DNA from: Balaenoptera acutorostrata
Taxonomy: Eukaryota > Chordata > Mammalia > Artiodactyla > Balaenopteridae
DNA: 64,000 nucleotides
Assembly (NCBI RefSeq): GCF_949987535.1
Contig: NC_080067.1
Coordinates: 8,060,001 to 8,124,000, forward strand
Reading direction: 5' to 3'
Shown piece by piece: positions 15,075 through 28,465 of the stretch; position 1 is the first letter of the stretch; the number at the start of each line of letters is the position of its first letter. The position numbers and the translations under genes are program-made. A model generated the notes under the pieces. The model saw nothing but the letters and a program-made list of their open reading frames with translations, did no database searches and was not told the DNA's origin.

Positions 15075-15590
15075 TTTCATCTGGGGGAATTTATTATGAA
15101 GAACTGTTTTCCCTGATGTTGGAGTGTTGAACGATCAGAAGGGGAGTCTACATAGAGGTAACGTGAGTGTGATAGCTGCAGGAAGGAGCTTCTGCCCTTG
15201 GAGCTGGATGAACAAAGAGAAGAAGTGGGGTTAGCAGCAGCCAGGAGCCCAGAGGAGAAGCTATGGGAGCCACGAGGAGTCGGGGCTCTGACTTTGGATG
15301 CAGGGGTACCTCCAGCAGGTGCAGGTATCTCTGAGAAAGCCCAATGAGGCTGCTTCTGAAAGTGCCTGAAGAGGCTGAAGGTTGGAACCACTTGCAGCTG
15401 TCTGAGGTGGCCTACCACTCAAGGTACACTGCACCCATCAGAACCCAGAAGTTCCTTCTCCCCTCCTCCTGCCTCCAGTCTCCCTCTGGCGCCCCCTATT
15501 GGGAGAAGTGACTGATGGCAGCTGGCAAAGATGAATAAGACTTGCGGAGTCCAAACCCCAGCAATACAAAGCGGAGTACAGACGCTGGGT
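15075..15590. repeat. GC-rich repeat-like segment, unassigned
   Basis: Locally GC-rich with the phrase tctggcgccccctattggg, which I recall from old interspersed repeats but cannot place in a family. It has two minus-strand open frames (113 and 93 codons). They abut at 15418/15419, show no domain and differ from known proteins in composition, so I do not call genes. Confidence 0.35.
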
Positions 15591-15745
15591 TTGAAGCTCA
15601 GACGTAATAGCATAATTTCTCTATTTGTTAAATGGGATAATAATGGTGCCGAACCCATAGATTTGCCTTCAGAATTGCTTGAGGTATTGTACTGAAGCAT
15701 TCAGCACAGAGAATGGAACATAACCGCGATTAATAAAGGTCAAAT
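15591..15745 (+). repeat. MIR SINE fragment
   Basis: atttctctatttgttaaatgg, gataataatggtgcc and cattcagcacagagaatgg match the MIR 3' half. Confidence 0.55.
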
Positions 15746-15978
15746 ATTTATTATTATTGTATTGGTGTTTGTTGCTTTTGTTTTAACTAAGTTATCTATC
15801 AAACATCCTTAATTTACTATAGTAGTATTAATAAAATTTGATAACACTCACCTGTTTGGAGCTATAAAATGGCATTTCAAATGTATACCTGTGATTCAGA
15901 CTCATGTAACTCACAAACACTAAAGGTAAACAGCATGTTAGGAAGCAGAGTGCCTGACCTTTCAAAATCAACCATCAG

Positions 15979-16192
15979 ATACATATACACACCACTACAT
16001 ATAAGATAGATAACCAACAAGGACCTACTGTATAGCACTGGGAACTATAATCAATATTCGGTAATAAACTATAAGGGAACAAATCTGAAAAAGTATATAT
16101 ATAACTGAATCACTGTGCTGTACACCTGAAACTAACACAAAATTGTAAATCAACAGTACTTCTATTAAAAACATATATATATATATATAAAT
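15979..16192 (+). mobile_element. 5'-truncated LINE-1 3' end
   Basis: Same L1 3'UTR block as at 14511 and 40540: aaggacctactgtatagcac, ctgtgctgtacacctgaaac, then an (AT)n-rich tail. The 15-bp duplication aaaatcaaccatcag flanks it at 15964-15978 and 16193-16207. It lies about 250 bp beyond the donor side of the KCNH8 pore exon. Confidence 0.93.
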
Positions 16193-16365
16193 AAAATCAA
16201 CCATCAGGTAAATGGTTATTTCTTCATCTATCAGAACATGGAATTCTTGACATCATAGACTTTCATTGCTAAGCTACATGTATATATAACTGTTGGTCAC
16301 TGATTTCCTAATTAGTGCTTTTAGACTCTTCCAGTGTAAACCAATCTACCCTGTATTGGGTTTTA

Positions 16366-17870
<1,505 letters not shown>

Positions 17871-17878
17871 CTCTAGAG

Positions 17879-18080
17879 AAGTGTTTCTCAACCATTAGCT
17901 TGCCTCTGAAATATCTAGAGAGCTTGTTAGAGACAGCCAGGTCCTATCCCTGGAGTTTCTGGTACAACACATGGGAAGGTTGGGGAGAAGGGCTGAGAAT
18001 TTGCCTTTGCAATAGGTTCCCATGTGATGCTGATGCTGCAGACCTAGGGGACCAAAGTCCCTTGACTCTGCAAAGTCACC
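17879..18080 (+). mobile_element. MER5A-like hAT transposon
   Basis: Starts agtgtttctcaacca, continues with agagcttgttagagacagccagg and gttcccatgtgatgctgatgctg, and has inner motifs of MER5A. The imperfect 8-bp repeats ctctagag (17871-17878) and ctctagaa (18081-18088) fit an hAT target-site duplication. It is non-autonomous and codes for no transposase. Confidence 0.75.
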
Positions 18081-18089
18081 CTCTAGAAC

Positions 18090-18260
18090 AATAGTTCTCA
18101 ATGCTGACTACAGCTGGGAAAGCATTTTAAAAATACACTGTCCAAGTGCCACCTCCATGTAGTGAATCAAAATTTCTGGTTCCGAGTTCAGGTACTGGTA
18201 TTTTTAAAAAGTTCTCCAGTAGAATCTGATGTGAAGATAGAACTTAGAACCATTATTCCA
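18090..18260 (+). mobile_element. MER5B/MER5A-like hAT transposon
   Basis: Begins caatagttctcaatgctgac, continues tagtgaatcaaaatttctgg and ttctccagtagaatctgatgtg, and ends ccattattccag. It lies directly next to the previous element in the same orientation. Confidence 0.65.
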
Positions 18261-18539
18261 GAACTTAGCAAAGTCCCTAACAATAGTAGAGTTTAATAAA
18301 TATTATTTCTAAAAATGAAAGAATTAATGAACATATAAATTGTTCTTGCCCTCTGCAATAATATGACAACACTGATGCAATATAGCAACACATGAGCATT
18401 TATAAATTTGTACTAGATTTCTGCACAAAGTATAATGAATGTATTTTTTGATGATAGAGAATAATAATAAAGTGAAAATTACACATTATGAAAGCTGACA
18501 CCATTAGTAAGCTATGACCGTTTATTCTGTCTGGAAAGG

Positions 18540-18765
18540 CTTCATGAAGGAATAAACTCCACATTCAAACATAGATTTAAATCTGGACTCTTCCATTAAA
18601 TCTGGACTCTTCCTTCCATCTGTGGGAATCACTAACTTCTTTGAGCTTCATTTTCTCATTTGTAAAAACAGGGACACTATCTAACTTGTACAGTTGCAGT
18701 GGGATTAAATGAGATGCCACATGAAGAAATGACAACCCCTGTTAGTGGCAAATGTTATATTAGTA
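18540..18765 (+). repeat. MIR SINE with a local duplication
   Basis: tttaaatctggactcttcc, tcactaacttctttgagcttc, tttctcatttgtaaaaacagg and ttaaatgagatgcc follow MIR. The phrase taaatctggactcttcc occurs twice in tandem near 18587 and 18598. Confidence 0.65.
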
Positions 18766-18979
18766 TATAATATCTCTTTTCTCTCTCTTTCTCATGTTAC
18801 TTAAATTGGAACAGAGAAAGTACAAAATTCAGGAAGTAAGAGAAAATATGAGATCAGGAGTGAGTCATAATGGAAAAGGAAGGTGGTGACTATGTGTACT
18901 CAGTAGAACCCAGGGGTGTCATCTGATAGAACTGAGCATTTCTTAACTAATAGAAATGACAGGGAGGAAATCTAGGTGA

Positions 18980-19160
18980 CAGTAGTTCTTAAAACTGGGG
19001 GAGTTATACACCCATTTGTGAACCTGAAGAAAGACATGCTCTTTTTCCCAGGACAAAGCACACACGGAGACACGCACACAATTTTGTGTACATTTTCAGG
19101 TGGTTCATGGCCTTTTCCTACAGGCCGGGTCCAAGGGCCCAGATTAAAGAGTTCTGCTCT
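18980..19160 (+). mobile_element. hAT-Charlie-type non-autonomous element
   Basis: The left end cagtagttcttaaaactggg and the right end agagttctgctctag form degraded hAT terminal repeats. Inner phrases ttttgtgtacattttcagg and tggttcatggcc are typical of MER20/MER33-like elements; the exact family is uncertain. Confidence 0.5.
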
Positions 19161-19169
19161 AGAATTTTA

Positions 19170-20998
19170 AGTGAAGGGAAGGAGGAAGTGATAAAGCATG
19201 ATTTGGTAAAACCTGGTTTAATCCTGTATGGAAAAAGATTTAGACATAAAGACAGCTTATCCAAGATTAATTAAAGAAATATCACAAAAGCAAAACACAT
19301 GTGCATTTAAAAAGTATTACTGGTGTATTTATATGCACCGTAGGGGGAGAGTCAAGACAAGTAAAATCAGGAAGCAGAGATGACATCTGAATATATCATT
19401 GCACTCAGGATGCTTATTTCTGCAGAAGAGTGCTCTTACAGGCATTTGACCCAAGCGTTGTCAAGTACGGCCAACCACAAGATGTTGAATGGCTGGTGGG
19501 TTGGCTATTTCTCAAGTGCCTTCCAAGCAGTGCTCTGAAAGGGATGTCATGTTTCTGCTCAAAAATGAAGTGATTAGAGGGGTTTGCCCCTTTGTTCCAT
19601 GTTGGTCATTCCCACTAATTTTGGGGAAGTCTGAGCAGCTGAAAAATGTCATTTTGCCCAGAGAGTAAATATTGCATGACTAATTTTTTTATTTGATGCA
19701 CAGAGGAATGAGAAAAACAACACCAAACACAATAAAGCCACTGCATCCTCTCAGCTGAATCAGCTATACAATCAGGTCATGAATAAAAAACTGGACCCAT
19801 CTACTGATCTTGAATTGAATTAAAGTGTGCCTTTGCTTACAGAACCTCAAGTTTTCTCATTAGAAAAATAAAACCAAACAAACCCAGCCAAAACCTTTGA
19901 TTAAATTCCTTAATTGGAACAAAAGTGAAACATTTAAAAATTCTCCAAACCAAATCAGTTTTCATAGAATTTGATTTTCTTAATAAAATAGGATAAAATT
20001 TTGTGATAGGTCATAAAGATTATATTAGATTATACTCTCACTCAATTCCTGTTCATTTACATATGTGTGAAACTGTCTCAGAAGCGATTTAGGGAGCAAA
20101 ACACAGACAAACGGCAGACCTACTTTTGTTGATATATCTTTTCTGTCTAGCCAACTGTTCTGTCTATTTTCAGAAGCATCTTGTTTTTTAAGAAGCGTTG
20201 TTACTAAACTGTGTTGCAGCTATTGGAGCACAAGCAATAATGATGATAAAAAAAACTTGGTAACACGGAAAGGAGGTAACACCCACAAATCCGGGGATGG
20301 GCTCTGGGGGCTAAATAAAACTTCTTCACAGAACAGCTCGTCCGAAATGAGAGCACATGTTCCACTGTAACAAGACAGCATGTCACTGTACTGTACAGAA
20401 GAAGCAATTTAACCAATTTGGAAGCCAATCTTTTTTTAATCTAGAGAAACTCATCTCTAAAGGGATGTCCTAGAACAGTCTGTCTGTTTTTGCTCAATTT
20501 TTTTCCCCTAAATTTTGAAGGAAAAAGCATACACAAAATGAAGTAGAATCTAAATATACTGGATACACTGCCATCTGATAAAAACAAAGCATATCATAAA
20601 ATAATCCTGTCATCACCAAAATAGATTAGATGAATAAAACAGAGGAGATTTGTGAAATAAATATCAATTTCAAAGATAGAATCACTCTTAATGACCATGC
20701 CCAGAAGAGCCTATAATTAAGCATGATAATTCAATCCATGTACTTTTCATTGCATACTTAACCAGTATTTTGCTTAATTACATACTTTTAACTCTAAACA
20801 GGAGTTTCTTTTTATTTTAATCTAGGTTTCATACAGTAATATACTTACTTTTATGGTGCATATGTTTACATTCACAGTTTGTACAGGTGTGACCTGCTTT
20901 ATACAATAGATGTGTTCCTGAAAAGTTCAGTTTATATGAGTATTTGGTAAATTAACAGATATTTTAGCTTTAATGAAAGGAATAGAAGCATGTTATTT
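19170..20998. other. Intron, unassigned; possibly conserved non-coding
   Basis: 1.8 kb with little recognisable repeat content, which is unusual for this intron. 19330-19780 is a complex, non-repetitive sequence with no open frame. Conservation cannot be judged from one sequence. The stretch just left of 20999 is the pre-insertion target of the L1 that follows. Confidence 0.4.
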
Positions 20999-21011
20999 AA
21001 GGAAAGCCTAT

Positions 21012-22060
21012 GGGAGGGTGTGGCCAAGATGGCAGATTAGGAAGATCCTGAGGTCACTTCCTTACACGGGCACACCAAAATAACAAATACTTACAGAGCA
21101 ACTTTGATGCAAAAGTGCAGAAGACTAGAAGAAAAGATCTTCTATAACTAAAGATGTAAAGAAGGAACCACAATGAGATGGGTAGGAAGGGTGGAGATGG
21201 GGTATAGTCAAGACCCATACCCACAGATGGGTGACCCACAAACGGGAGGATAATTACAATTTCAGAGTTTCTCCCCAAGGAGTGAAGGGTCAGAGTCCCG
21301 CTTCAGGCTCCCCAGCCTGGGGATCCTGCACTGGGAAGATGAGCACCCAGAACATTTGGCTTTGAAGGACAGTGGGGCTTACTTTCAGGAAAGCCAGAGG
21401 GCTGTGGGAAATAGAGACTCCACTCTTAAAGGACACACACAAATTCTCACACATTCCGGGACCCAGTGCAGAAGTAGTCATTTGAAAGGCGTCTGGGTCA
21501 CACTCACCTGCTGATCTTGGAGCTCACCCTGGGGTCAAAGACGCTGGAGGCAGACATTCTGGGGAACTTGTTCTACCACAAGGACGCTGTTGCTGGCAAA
21601 GCACCACTTTGGAATCCTCCCTCTAGCTTATTAGTGTTGGGACCCAGCCCCAACCACCAGCCTGTCAACACCGGTACTGGGACACCTCAGGCCAAGCAAC
21701 TAGCTTGGCAAGGACACAGTCTCACCTACCAGCAGGATGGCTGCCTTAAGATCCCTTGAGCCTGCAACCACTCTGGGACCTGGCCCCACCCACCAGTAGC
21801 CAGCAACCTCCACAAAAGGCAAACAACCAGACTGAGGGCCAGCCACACCTACCAGACCACCCACAGTAGTGAGCCTGCCAGAAGAAAAGGACTTGCACAA
21901 CCCATACAGGGGCACCCCAAGAGCATATAGCTCTGGTGACCAGAGGGGAACGTGCTGCTGGGATGCATAGGACATTTCCTGCCAAAGGCCACCTCCCCAA
22001 GGCCAGGAAAAGTAACCAACCTACCAAATACATAGAAATAAAAACAGCAAATTAGGCAAA
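21012..22060 (+). promoter_or_regulatory. L1 5'UTR (former internal promoter)
   Basis: Leading segment of the full-length L1, with the usual ccaagatggcagattagga phrase close to the first base (YY1-type core aagatgg). It has GC-richer, partly repetitive units, for example gggacccagccccaaccacc near 21639 and gggacctggccccacccacc near 21775. Present activity cannot be inferred from the sequence. Confidence 0.6.
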
Positions 22061-22960
22061 ATGAGACAAAAGAGGAATATGTTCCAAATGAAGGAACAAG
22101 ATAAAACATCAGAAGAACTAAGTGAGACAAGGAGTCTACCTGATGAAGAGTTGAAGATAATAATTATTAAGATGCTCAAAGAACGTGGGAGAAGATTGGA
22201 TGAACAGAGTGAGAAGTTAGAAGTTTATAATAAAGATTTAGAAAATATAAAGAAGAACCAAACTATAAAAAATATAAAGAAGAACCAAATCATAATTGAA
22301 AGAAAAAATACACTAGAAGGAATCAATAGTAGATTAAATGATACAGAGGAATGGATCAGAAAGCTGGAAGACAGAGTAGTGGAAATCACTGAAACAGAAG
22401 AGAAAAAAAGAAAAAAAAAAGAATGAAAAGAAAAAGGACAGTTTAAGAGACATCTGGGGCAACATCAAGCACACTAACATTTGCATTGTAGGGGTCCCAG
22501 AAGGAAAAGAGAGAGAGAAAAAGGCAGAAAACATACTTGAAGTCATAATAGCTGAAAACTACCCTAACCTGGGAAAGGAAATCCAGTTCCAGGAAGAATA
22601 CAGAGTCCCAAACAGGACCAACCCAAAGAGGAATACACCATAGCACACTGCAATTAAAACGGCAAAAATTAAAGATAAAGAGGGAATATTAAAAGCAGCA
22701 AATAATAAGCAACTGTTACATACAAGGGAACTCCCATAATGCAATCAGCTGACTTTTCAGCAGAAACTGCAGGCTAGAAAGGTATGGCATGCTATATTTA
22801 AAGTGATGAAAGGGAAAAATCCACAACCAAAAATACTCTACCCCACAAGCTTTCATTCAGATTTGATGGCGAGATAAAGAGTTTTATGACAAACAAAAGA
22901 TAAAGGAGTTCAGCACCACCAAACCAGCTTTACAAGAAATATTAAAAGGACCTCTCTAAG
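22061..22960 (+). pseudogene. L1 ORF1 remnant
   Basis: Remnant of the L1 RNA-binding chaperone ORF1p. It opens with ATG at 22061 and 121 codons of charged coiled-coil sequence ending in a lysine-rich stretch. After a stop at 22424 the RRM-like part continues in another frame (IVGVPEGKERE and IIAENYPNLGKEIQF, from about 22485). It is followed by C-terminal-domain traces (SADFSAET, and LSFRFDGEIKSF in a shifted frame). At least two frame changes and several stops are present, so no functional protein can be made. Confidence 0.88.
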
Positions 22961-23441
22961 AAAAAAAGAAAAGGCCACAACTAGAAATATGAAAATTATG
23001 AGGAAAATCTCACTGGTAAAGGCAAATATAAAATAAAGGTAAAAAAATCAACCATGCATGAAGCTAGTAGGAAGGTTAAAAACAAAGGTACTAGAAGTCA
23101 TCTATATCTACAATAAGCAGCAAAGGATACACAAAACAAAAAGATACAAAATATGATGTCAAAAATTATAAACATGGAGGTGGGGAGTAAATGTAGGGTT
23201 GTCAAAATGCTTTTAAATTAAGAGATCATTATTATTAAAATAATCATGTATATACACAGGTTGTTACATATGAACTTTATGGTAACCACAAGCCAAAAAT
23301 CTATAATAGATACATTCACAAAAAAGAGAAAGTAATCCAAACATAACACAAGATACAGTCATCAAATCACAAGGAAAGAGAGCAAAAGAAGAAGCAAGGA
23401 ACAAAAAAGAGCTACAAAAACAACTGCAAACAATTAACAAA

Positions 23442-26400
23442 ATGACAACAAGAACGTAAATATCAACAATTATTTTGTATGTGAATGGACTAAATCTTCC
23501 AATCACAAGACATAGAGTGGCTGAATGGATACAAAACAAGACCCATGTATATGCTGTCTACAAGAGACTCATTTCAGATCTAAAGACACACACAGACTGA
23601 AAGTGAGAGGATAGAAGAAGGTATTCCTTGCAAATGGAAATGAAAAGAAACCCAGGGTAGCAATATTTATATCAGACACAATAGACTTTAAAACAAAGAC
23701 TGTAGCAAGAGACAAAGAAGGACATTGCATAATTATCAAGGGCTCAATGCAAGAAGAAGATATAACAATTATAAACATATATGTATCCAACATCAGAGCA
23801 CGTAAATACATAACACAAATATTAACAGACTTAAAAGGAGAAATTGACAGTAATACACTAATAGTAGGGGACTTTAACACCCAACTTACATCGAAGGAGA
23901 GATCATCCAGAAAGAAAATCAATAAGAAAACATTGGCCTTAAATGACACATTAGACCAGATACAATTAATATGTATATACAGAATATTCTACCCTAAATT
24001 AGCAGAATACACATTCCTTTCAAGTACACATAGACCATTCTCCAGGATAGATTACATGCTAGGCCACAAAACAAGTCTCAGTAAACTTAAGAAAATTGAA
24101 ATCATATCAAGCACCTTTTCTAACCAAAATGTTATGAGACTAGAAATTAACTACAAGAAAAAAAAATGCAAAAGACATAAGCATGTGGAAGCTAAACAGT
24201 ATGCTACTACACAGTCAATGGATTACTGCAGATCAAATCAGAAAAAGAAAAACACCTGGAGACAAATGAAAATGAAAACACAACTATCCAAAATCTGTGG
24301 GATGCAGCAAAAGCAGTTCTAAGAGGGAAGTTTATAGTGATACAAGCTCACCTCAGGAAGCAAGAAAAATCTCAGATAAACAATCTAGCCTTACAATGAA
24401 AGGAACTAAAAAACAAACAAACAAACAACAGAACCCAAAGTTTGTATTAATAGAAGGAAAGAAATCATAAAGATTAGAGCAGAAATGAATGAAATAGAGA
24501 TGAAGAAAACAACAGAAAAGATCAATGAAAATAAGAGCTGGTCTTTGAAAAGATAAACAAAATTGATAAACCTTTAGCCAGACTTATCAAGAAAATAAGA
24601 AAGGGTCAAATCAATAAAATCAGAAATGAAAAAGGAGAAGTTACAACCGACACCACAGAAATATAAAAGATCATAAGAGATTACTATGAACAATTATACA
24701 CTAATAAAATTGACAACTTAGAAGAAATGGACAAATTCCTAGAAATGTACACTCTCCCAAGACTGAACCAGGAAGAAATAAAAAATATGAACAAACTACC
24801 AGTAATGAATCAGTAATTTAAAAACTCCCAACAAACTAAATTCCAGATGTCTTTACAGGTGAATTCTACCAAACATTTAGAGAAGAGTTTACATCTGTCT
24901 TTCTCAAATTATTCCAAAAAACTTCAGAAGAAACACTTCTGAGTTCATTCTATAAGGCAAGCATTACACTGATAACAAAATCAGACAAAGATATCACACA
25001 AAAAAGAAAATTACCTGCCAATATCATTGATAACATAGATGCAAAATTCCTCAATAAAATATTAGCAAACAGAATTCACCAATGTATCAGAGGATCATAC
25101 CTGATGATCAACTGGGATTTACCCAGGGATGCAAGTACGGTTCAATATCTGCAAATCAACCAATGTGATACATCGCATTAACAAACTGAAGAATAAAAAT
25201 CATATGATCATCTCAATAGATGCAGAAAAAGCTTTTGACAAAATTCAACAACGATTTATGATGAAAACCCTCAACAGAGTGAGTTTAGAGGGAAAGTACC
25301 TCTACATAATTAAGGCCATATATGATAAGTCCACAGCTAACCTCATACTTAATGGTGAAAAATTGAAAGCATTTCTTCTAAGATCAGGAACAAGACAAGA
25401 TGCCCACTCTTGACACTTTTATTCAACATAATATTGGAAGTCCTAGCCACAGCAATCAGACAAGAAAAAGAAATAAAAAGAATCCAAATTGGAAAGGAAG
25501 AAGTAAAACTCACTGCTTGCAGATGACATGATACTATATATAGAAAGCCCTTAAAGACACCACCAAAAAGCTATTAGAAATAATAAATGAATTCAGTAAA
25601 GTTGCAGGATACAAAATTAATATACAGAAATCTGTTCCATTTCTAAACATTAACAACAAACTATCAGAAAGAGAAATTAATAAAGCAATACCATTTACAA
25701 TTGAATCAAAACGAATAAAATACCTAGGCATAAATCTAACTAAGGAGGTAAAAGACCTGTGCTCAGAAAACTATAAAACCCTGATTAAAGAAATTAAATA
25801 TGATTCAAACAGACTAAAGATATACCATGTTCATGGACTGGAAGAATTAATATTGTTAAAATGACCATATTACCCAAGGCAATCTACAGATTGAATACAA
25901 TCTCTATCAAGATACCAATGGCACTGTTTACAGAACTAGAATAATTCTAAAATTTATATGGAAACACAAAAGACCCCAAATAGCTAAAACAACTTTGAGG
26001 AAAAATAAAAAGTTGGAGGTATCATGCTCCCTGATTTCAAACTATATGTCAAAGCTACAGTAATCAAAACAGTATGGTACTGGCACACAAATATACTAAA
26101 TAGACAGCCCAGAAAATGAATCCACACTTATGTGGAAATTTATTCTATTCCAAAGGGGGCAAGAATATATAGTGGGGAAAAAAGAGCCTCTTCAATAAAT
26201 AGTGTTGGGAAAACTGGATGGCTACATTGAAAAGAATCAAACTGTACTACTCTCTCATACCATGCACAAAAATAAATTCAAAATTGATCAAATATAAGAC
26301 CTGAAACCACAAATCTCCTAGAAGAAAATATAGTCAGTAAGCTCTTTGACATCGGTCTTAGTAATATTTGTTTTTGGCTATATCTCTTCAGGCAAGGGAA

Positions 26401-27037
26401 ACAAAACCAAAAATAAACAAATGGGACTACATCAAACTAAAAAGTTTTTGCACAGTGAAGGAGACTATCAACATAATGAAAAGGCCATTTACTGAATGGG
26501 AGAAGATATTTGTAAATGATATTTTCAAGAAGAGGTTAATATCCAAAATATACAAAGAACAAATACAACTCAACATCAAAAAAAAGATCAGATTAAAAAA
26601 TGGGCAGAGGATATGAACAGCTCCAAAGAAGACATACAGATGGCCAACAGGCACAGGAAAAGATGCTCAACATCACTAATCATCAGGGAAATGCAAATCA
26701 AAACTACAATGAGACATCACCTCACACCTGTCAGAATGTCTATCATCAAAAAGGAAAGAAACAAGAAGTGTTGGCGAGGATGTGGAGAGAAGGGAAACCT
26801 CATGCACTTTTGGTGGGAATATAAATGGAAAACAGCATGGAGGTTCCTCAAAAAATTAAAAACAGAACTACTAAATGTTTCAGCAATTCCACTCCTGGGT
26901 TTTTATCCAAAGAAAACAAAAACTCTAAAACTATATATGCACCTCTGTTTATTGCAGCATTATTTACAATAGCCAAGATATGGAAGCATCTTAAGTGCCC
27001 ATTAATAGGTGAGGGGATAAAGAATATGTGGCACATG

Positions 27038-27077
<40 letters not shown>

Positions 27078-27200
27078 GGAATGTTAGCCATAAAAAATGA
27101 AATCTTGCCACATATGACAACATGAATGGACTTAGAGTATATTATACTAAGTGAAATAAGTCAGTCAGAGAAAGACAAATACTATATGATTTCACTTACA
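23442..27200 (+). pseudogene. L1 ORF2 remnant (endonuclease and reverse transcriptase)
   Basis: Broken gene for the L1 endonuclease/reverse transcriptase. Endonuclease traces: GDFNTQL at 23867 and SRIDYMLGHK near 24040, in a 191-codon open piece (23747-24322). Reverse-transcriptase traces: [12 protein letters not shown] within 25129-25413 and a shifted-frame LADDMILY at 25516. C-terminal traces lie in the open piece 26613-26972: [18 protein letters not shown] and [18 protein letters not shown]. The zinc-knuckle-like CCHC motif has lost its last Cys (Tyr instead). Many stops and frameshifts separate the pieces, so it is dead. Confidence 0.93.
27041..27077 (+). repeat. (AC)n microsatellite
   Basis: About 17 AC units inside the L1, where related copies have a short AT/AC-rich phrase before aatggaat. 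It probably expanded after insertion. Confidence 0.9.
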
Positions 27201-27540
27201 TATGGAATCTAAAAATCAAAACAAATTAACAAACATAACAGAAACAGAGTTATATATGGAGAGAACAGGTGGTTGCCAGAGGGAAGCAGGGTGGGGGGAA
27301 GAAAGAAATATATGAGGGAGATTAAGAGGTACAAACTTCCCATTGCAAAATAAATGTCACAGGTATGAAATGTACAGTGTGGGGAATATAGTCAGTAACT
27401 GTGTAACACCTTTGTACGGTGACATACCGTAACTAGACTTATTGTAGAGGTCATTTTGAAATGTATAGAAATATTGAATAACTATGTTGTGTAACAGGAA
27501 CTAACATAGGTCAATTATATTTCAAAAACAAACAAACAAG

Positions 27541-27918
27541 CTCACAGGAAAAGAGATCAGATTGTGGTTACCAGGGGAGGATGGTGGTAGGTGGAATTGG
27601 ATAAAGGCAGTCAAAAGGCACAAACTTCCAGTTATAAGACAAATAAACACTAGGGATTTAATGCACAACATGATTAATATAATTGACACTGCTGTAGATA
27701 TATGAGAATTGTTAAGAGTAAATACTAGTGTTCTCATCACAAGGAAATTTTTTTTTCTATTTCTTTAGTTTCATATCTATTTGAGATGATGAATGTTCAT
27801 TCACTAAAGTTACTGTGATAATCATTTCATGATGTATGAAAGTCAAATCATCATGTTATATACCCTAAACTTGTACAGTGCTGTATGTTAATTACATCTC
27901 AATAAAACTGGAAGAAAA
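27541..27918 (+). repeat. Second 3'UTR-like module of the L1
   Basis: After the first A-rich tail (caaaaacaaacaaac) a further 378 bp follow before the target-site duplication. They contain tgtggttaccaggggaggatg, gcacaaacttccagttataag, acttgtacagtgctgtatg and tctcaataaaactgg, with a final short A run. They parallel the first module at about 27240-27515 (ggtggttgccagagggaagc, gtacaaacttcccattgcaa) but are clearly diverged. Confidence 0.75.
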
Positions 27919-28169
27919 AAGGAAAGCCTATAGTGAATCTCTTTAGTGTTATAAAACACTTCAGTAATATGAAAAACCATCCAGTAGAACATGAGCTTAT
28001 GAAATCAGATTTATATGTGTGTGTAAAGATGAGTTTATACGGATAGAGAAAAGAGAGAAAGGATTAGCACATGCATCGTAACATCTATAATTCAAAATGG
28101 CGTTTTACTTAATTTGGTATGAATGAATCCTGTTGTAATGGGGTTTAGCTAGAAACAAGAATGGAGCCC

Positions 28170-28465
28170 ATGTTAGGGGTTTCCTTTTATTAAGCTGACA
28201 CAGAGTTAATACTTTATTGAGTGCTTCTATCTTATTTATATGCACTAGCCCTATAGAATAGGTACAATTATCATCCATCATTTGATTCATTATTTCATTA
28301 ATCATTAAAACAACTTAAAAATTATTATCCCCATTTTTAAAGATGAGAAAACTAAGGCTCAGAGAGATTAAATGACGTGTTCAAGATGGCAGAGTCAGGA
28401 TTTTAATCCAGATCTGTATGCTTTGACAGCCCAGATTCTATGTCCACTGTACCATAGTGCTTCAC
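28170..28465 (-). repeat. MIR SINE, antisense
   Basis: Reverse-complement MIR: ttattatccccatttttaaagatgagaaaactaaggctcagag, then ttcaagatggcagagtcagg, ttaatccagatctgtatgc and ccactgtaccatagtgcttc. The left part (acagagttaatactttattgagtgc) gives the 3' end of the MIR. Confidence 0.85.

Larger units (their letters stand above)
21012..27918 (+). mobile_element. Full-length, inactive LINE-1 (6.9 kb)
   Basis: Complete L1 retrotransposon, antisense to KCNH8. The 13-bp duplication aaggaaagcctat is identical on both sides (20999-21011 and 27919-27931). Between the copies, in order, are a 5' end starting gggagggtgtggccaagatgg, a ~1 kb GC-richer 5'UTR, ORF1 and ORF2 remnants, a 3'UTR and an A-rich end. 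Both ORFs are broken by stops and frameshifts, so it cannot move by itself. An (AC)n microsatellite lies at about 27041-27076, and a second 3'UTR-like module follows the first A-rich tail at 27515-27540. Confidence 0.95.
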
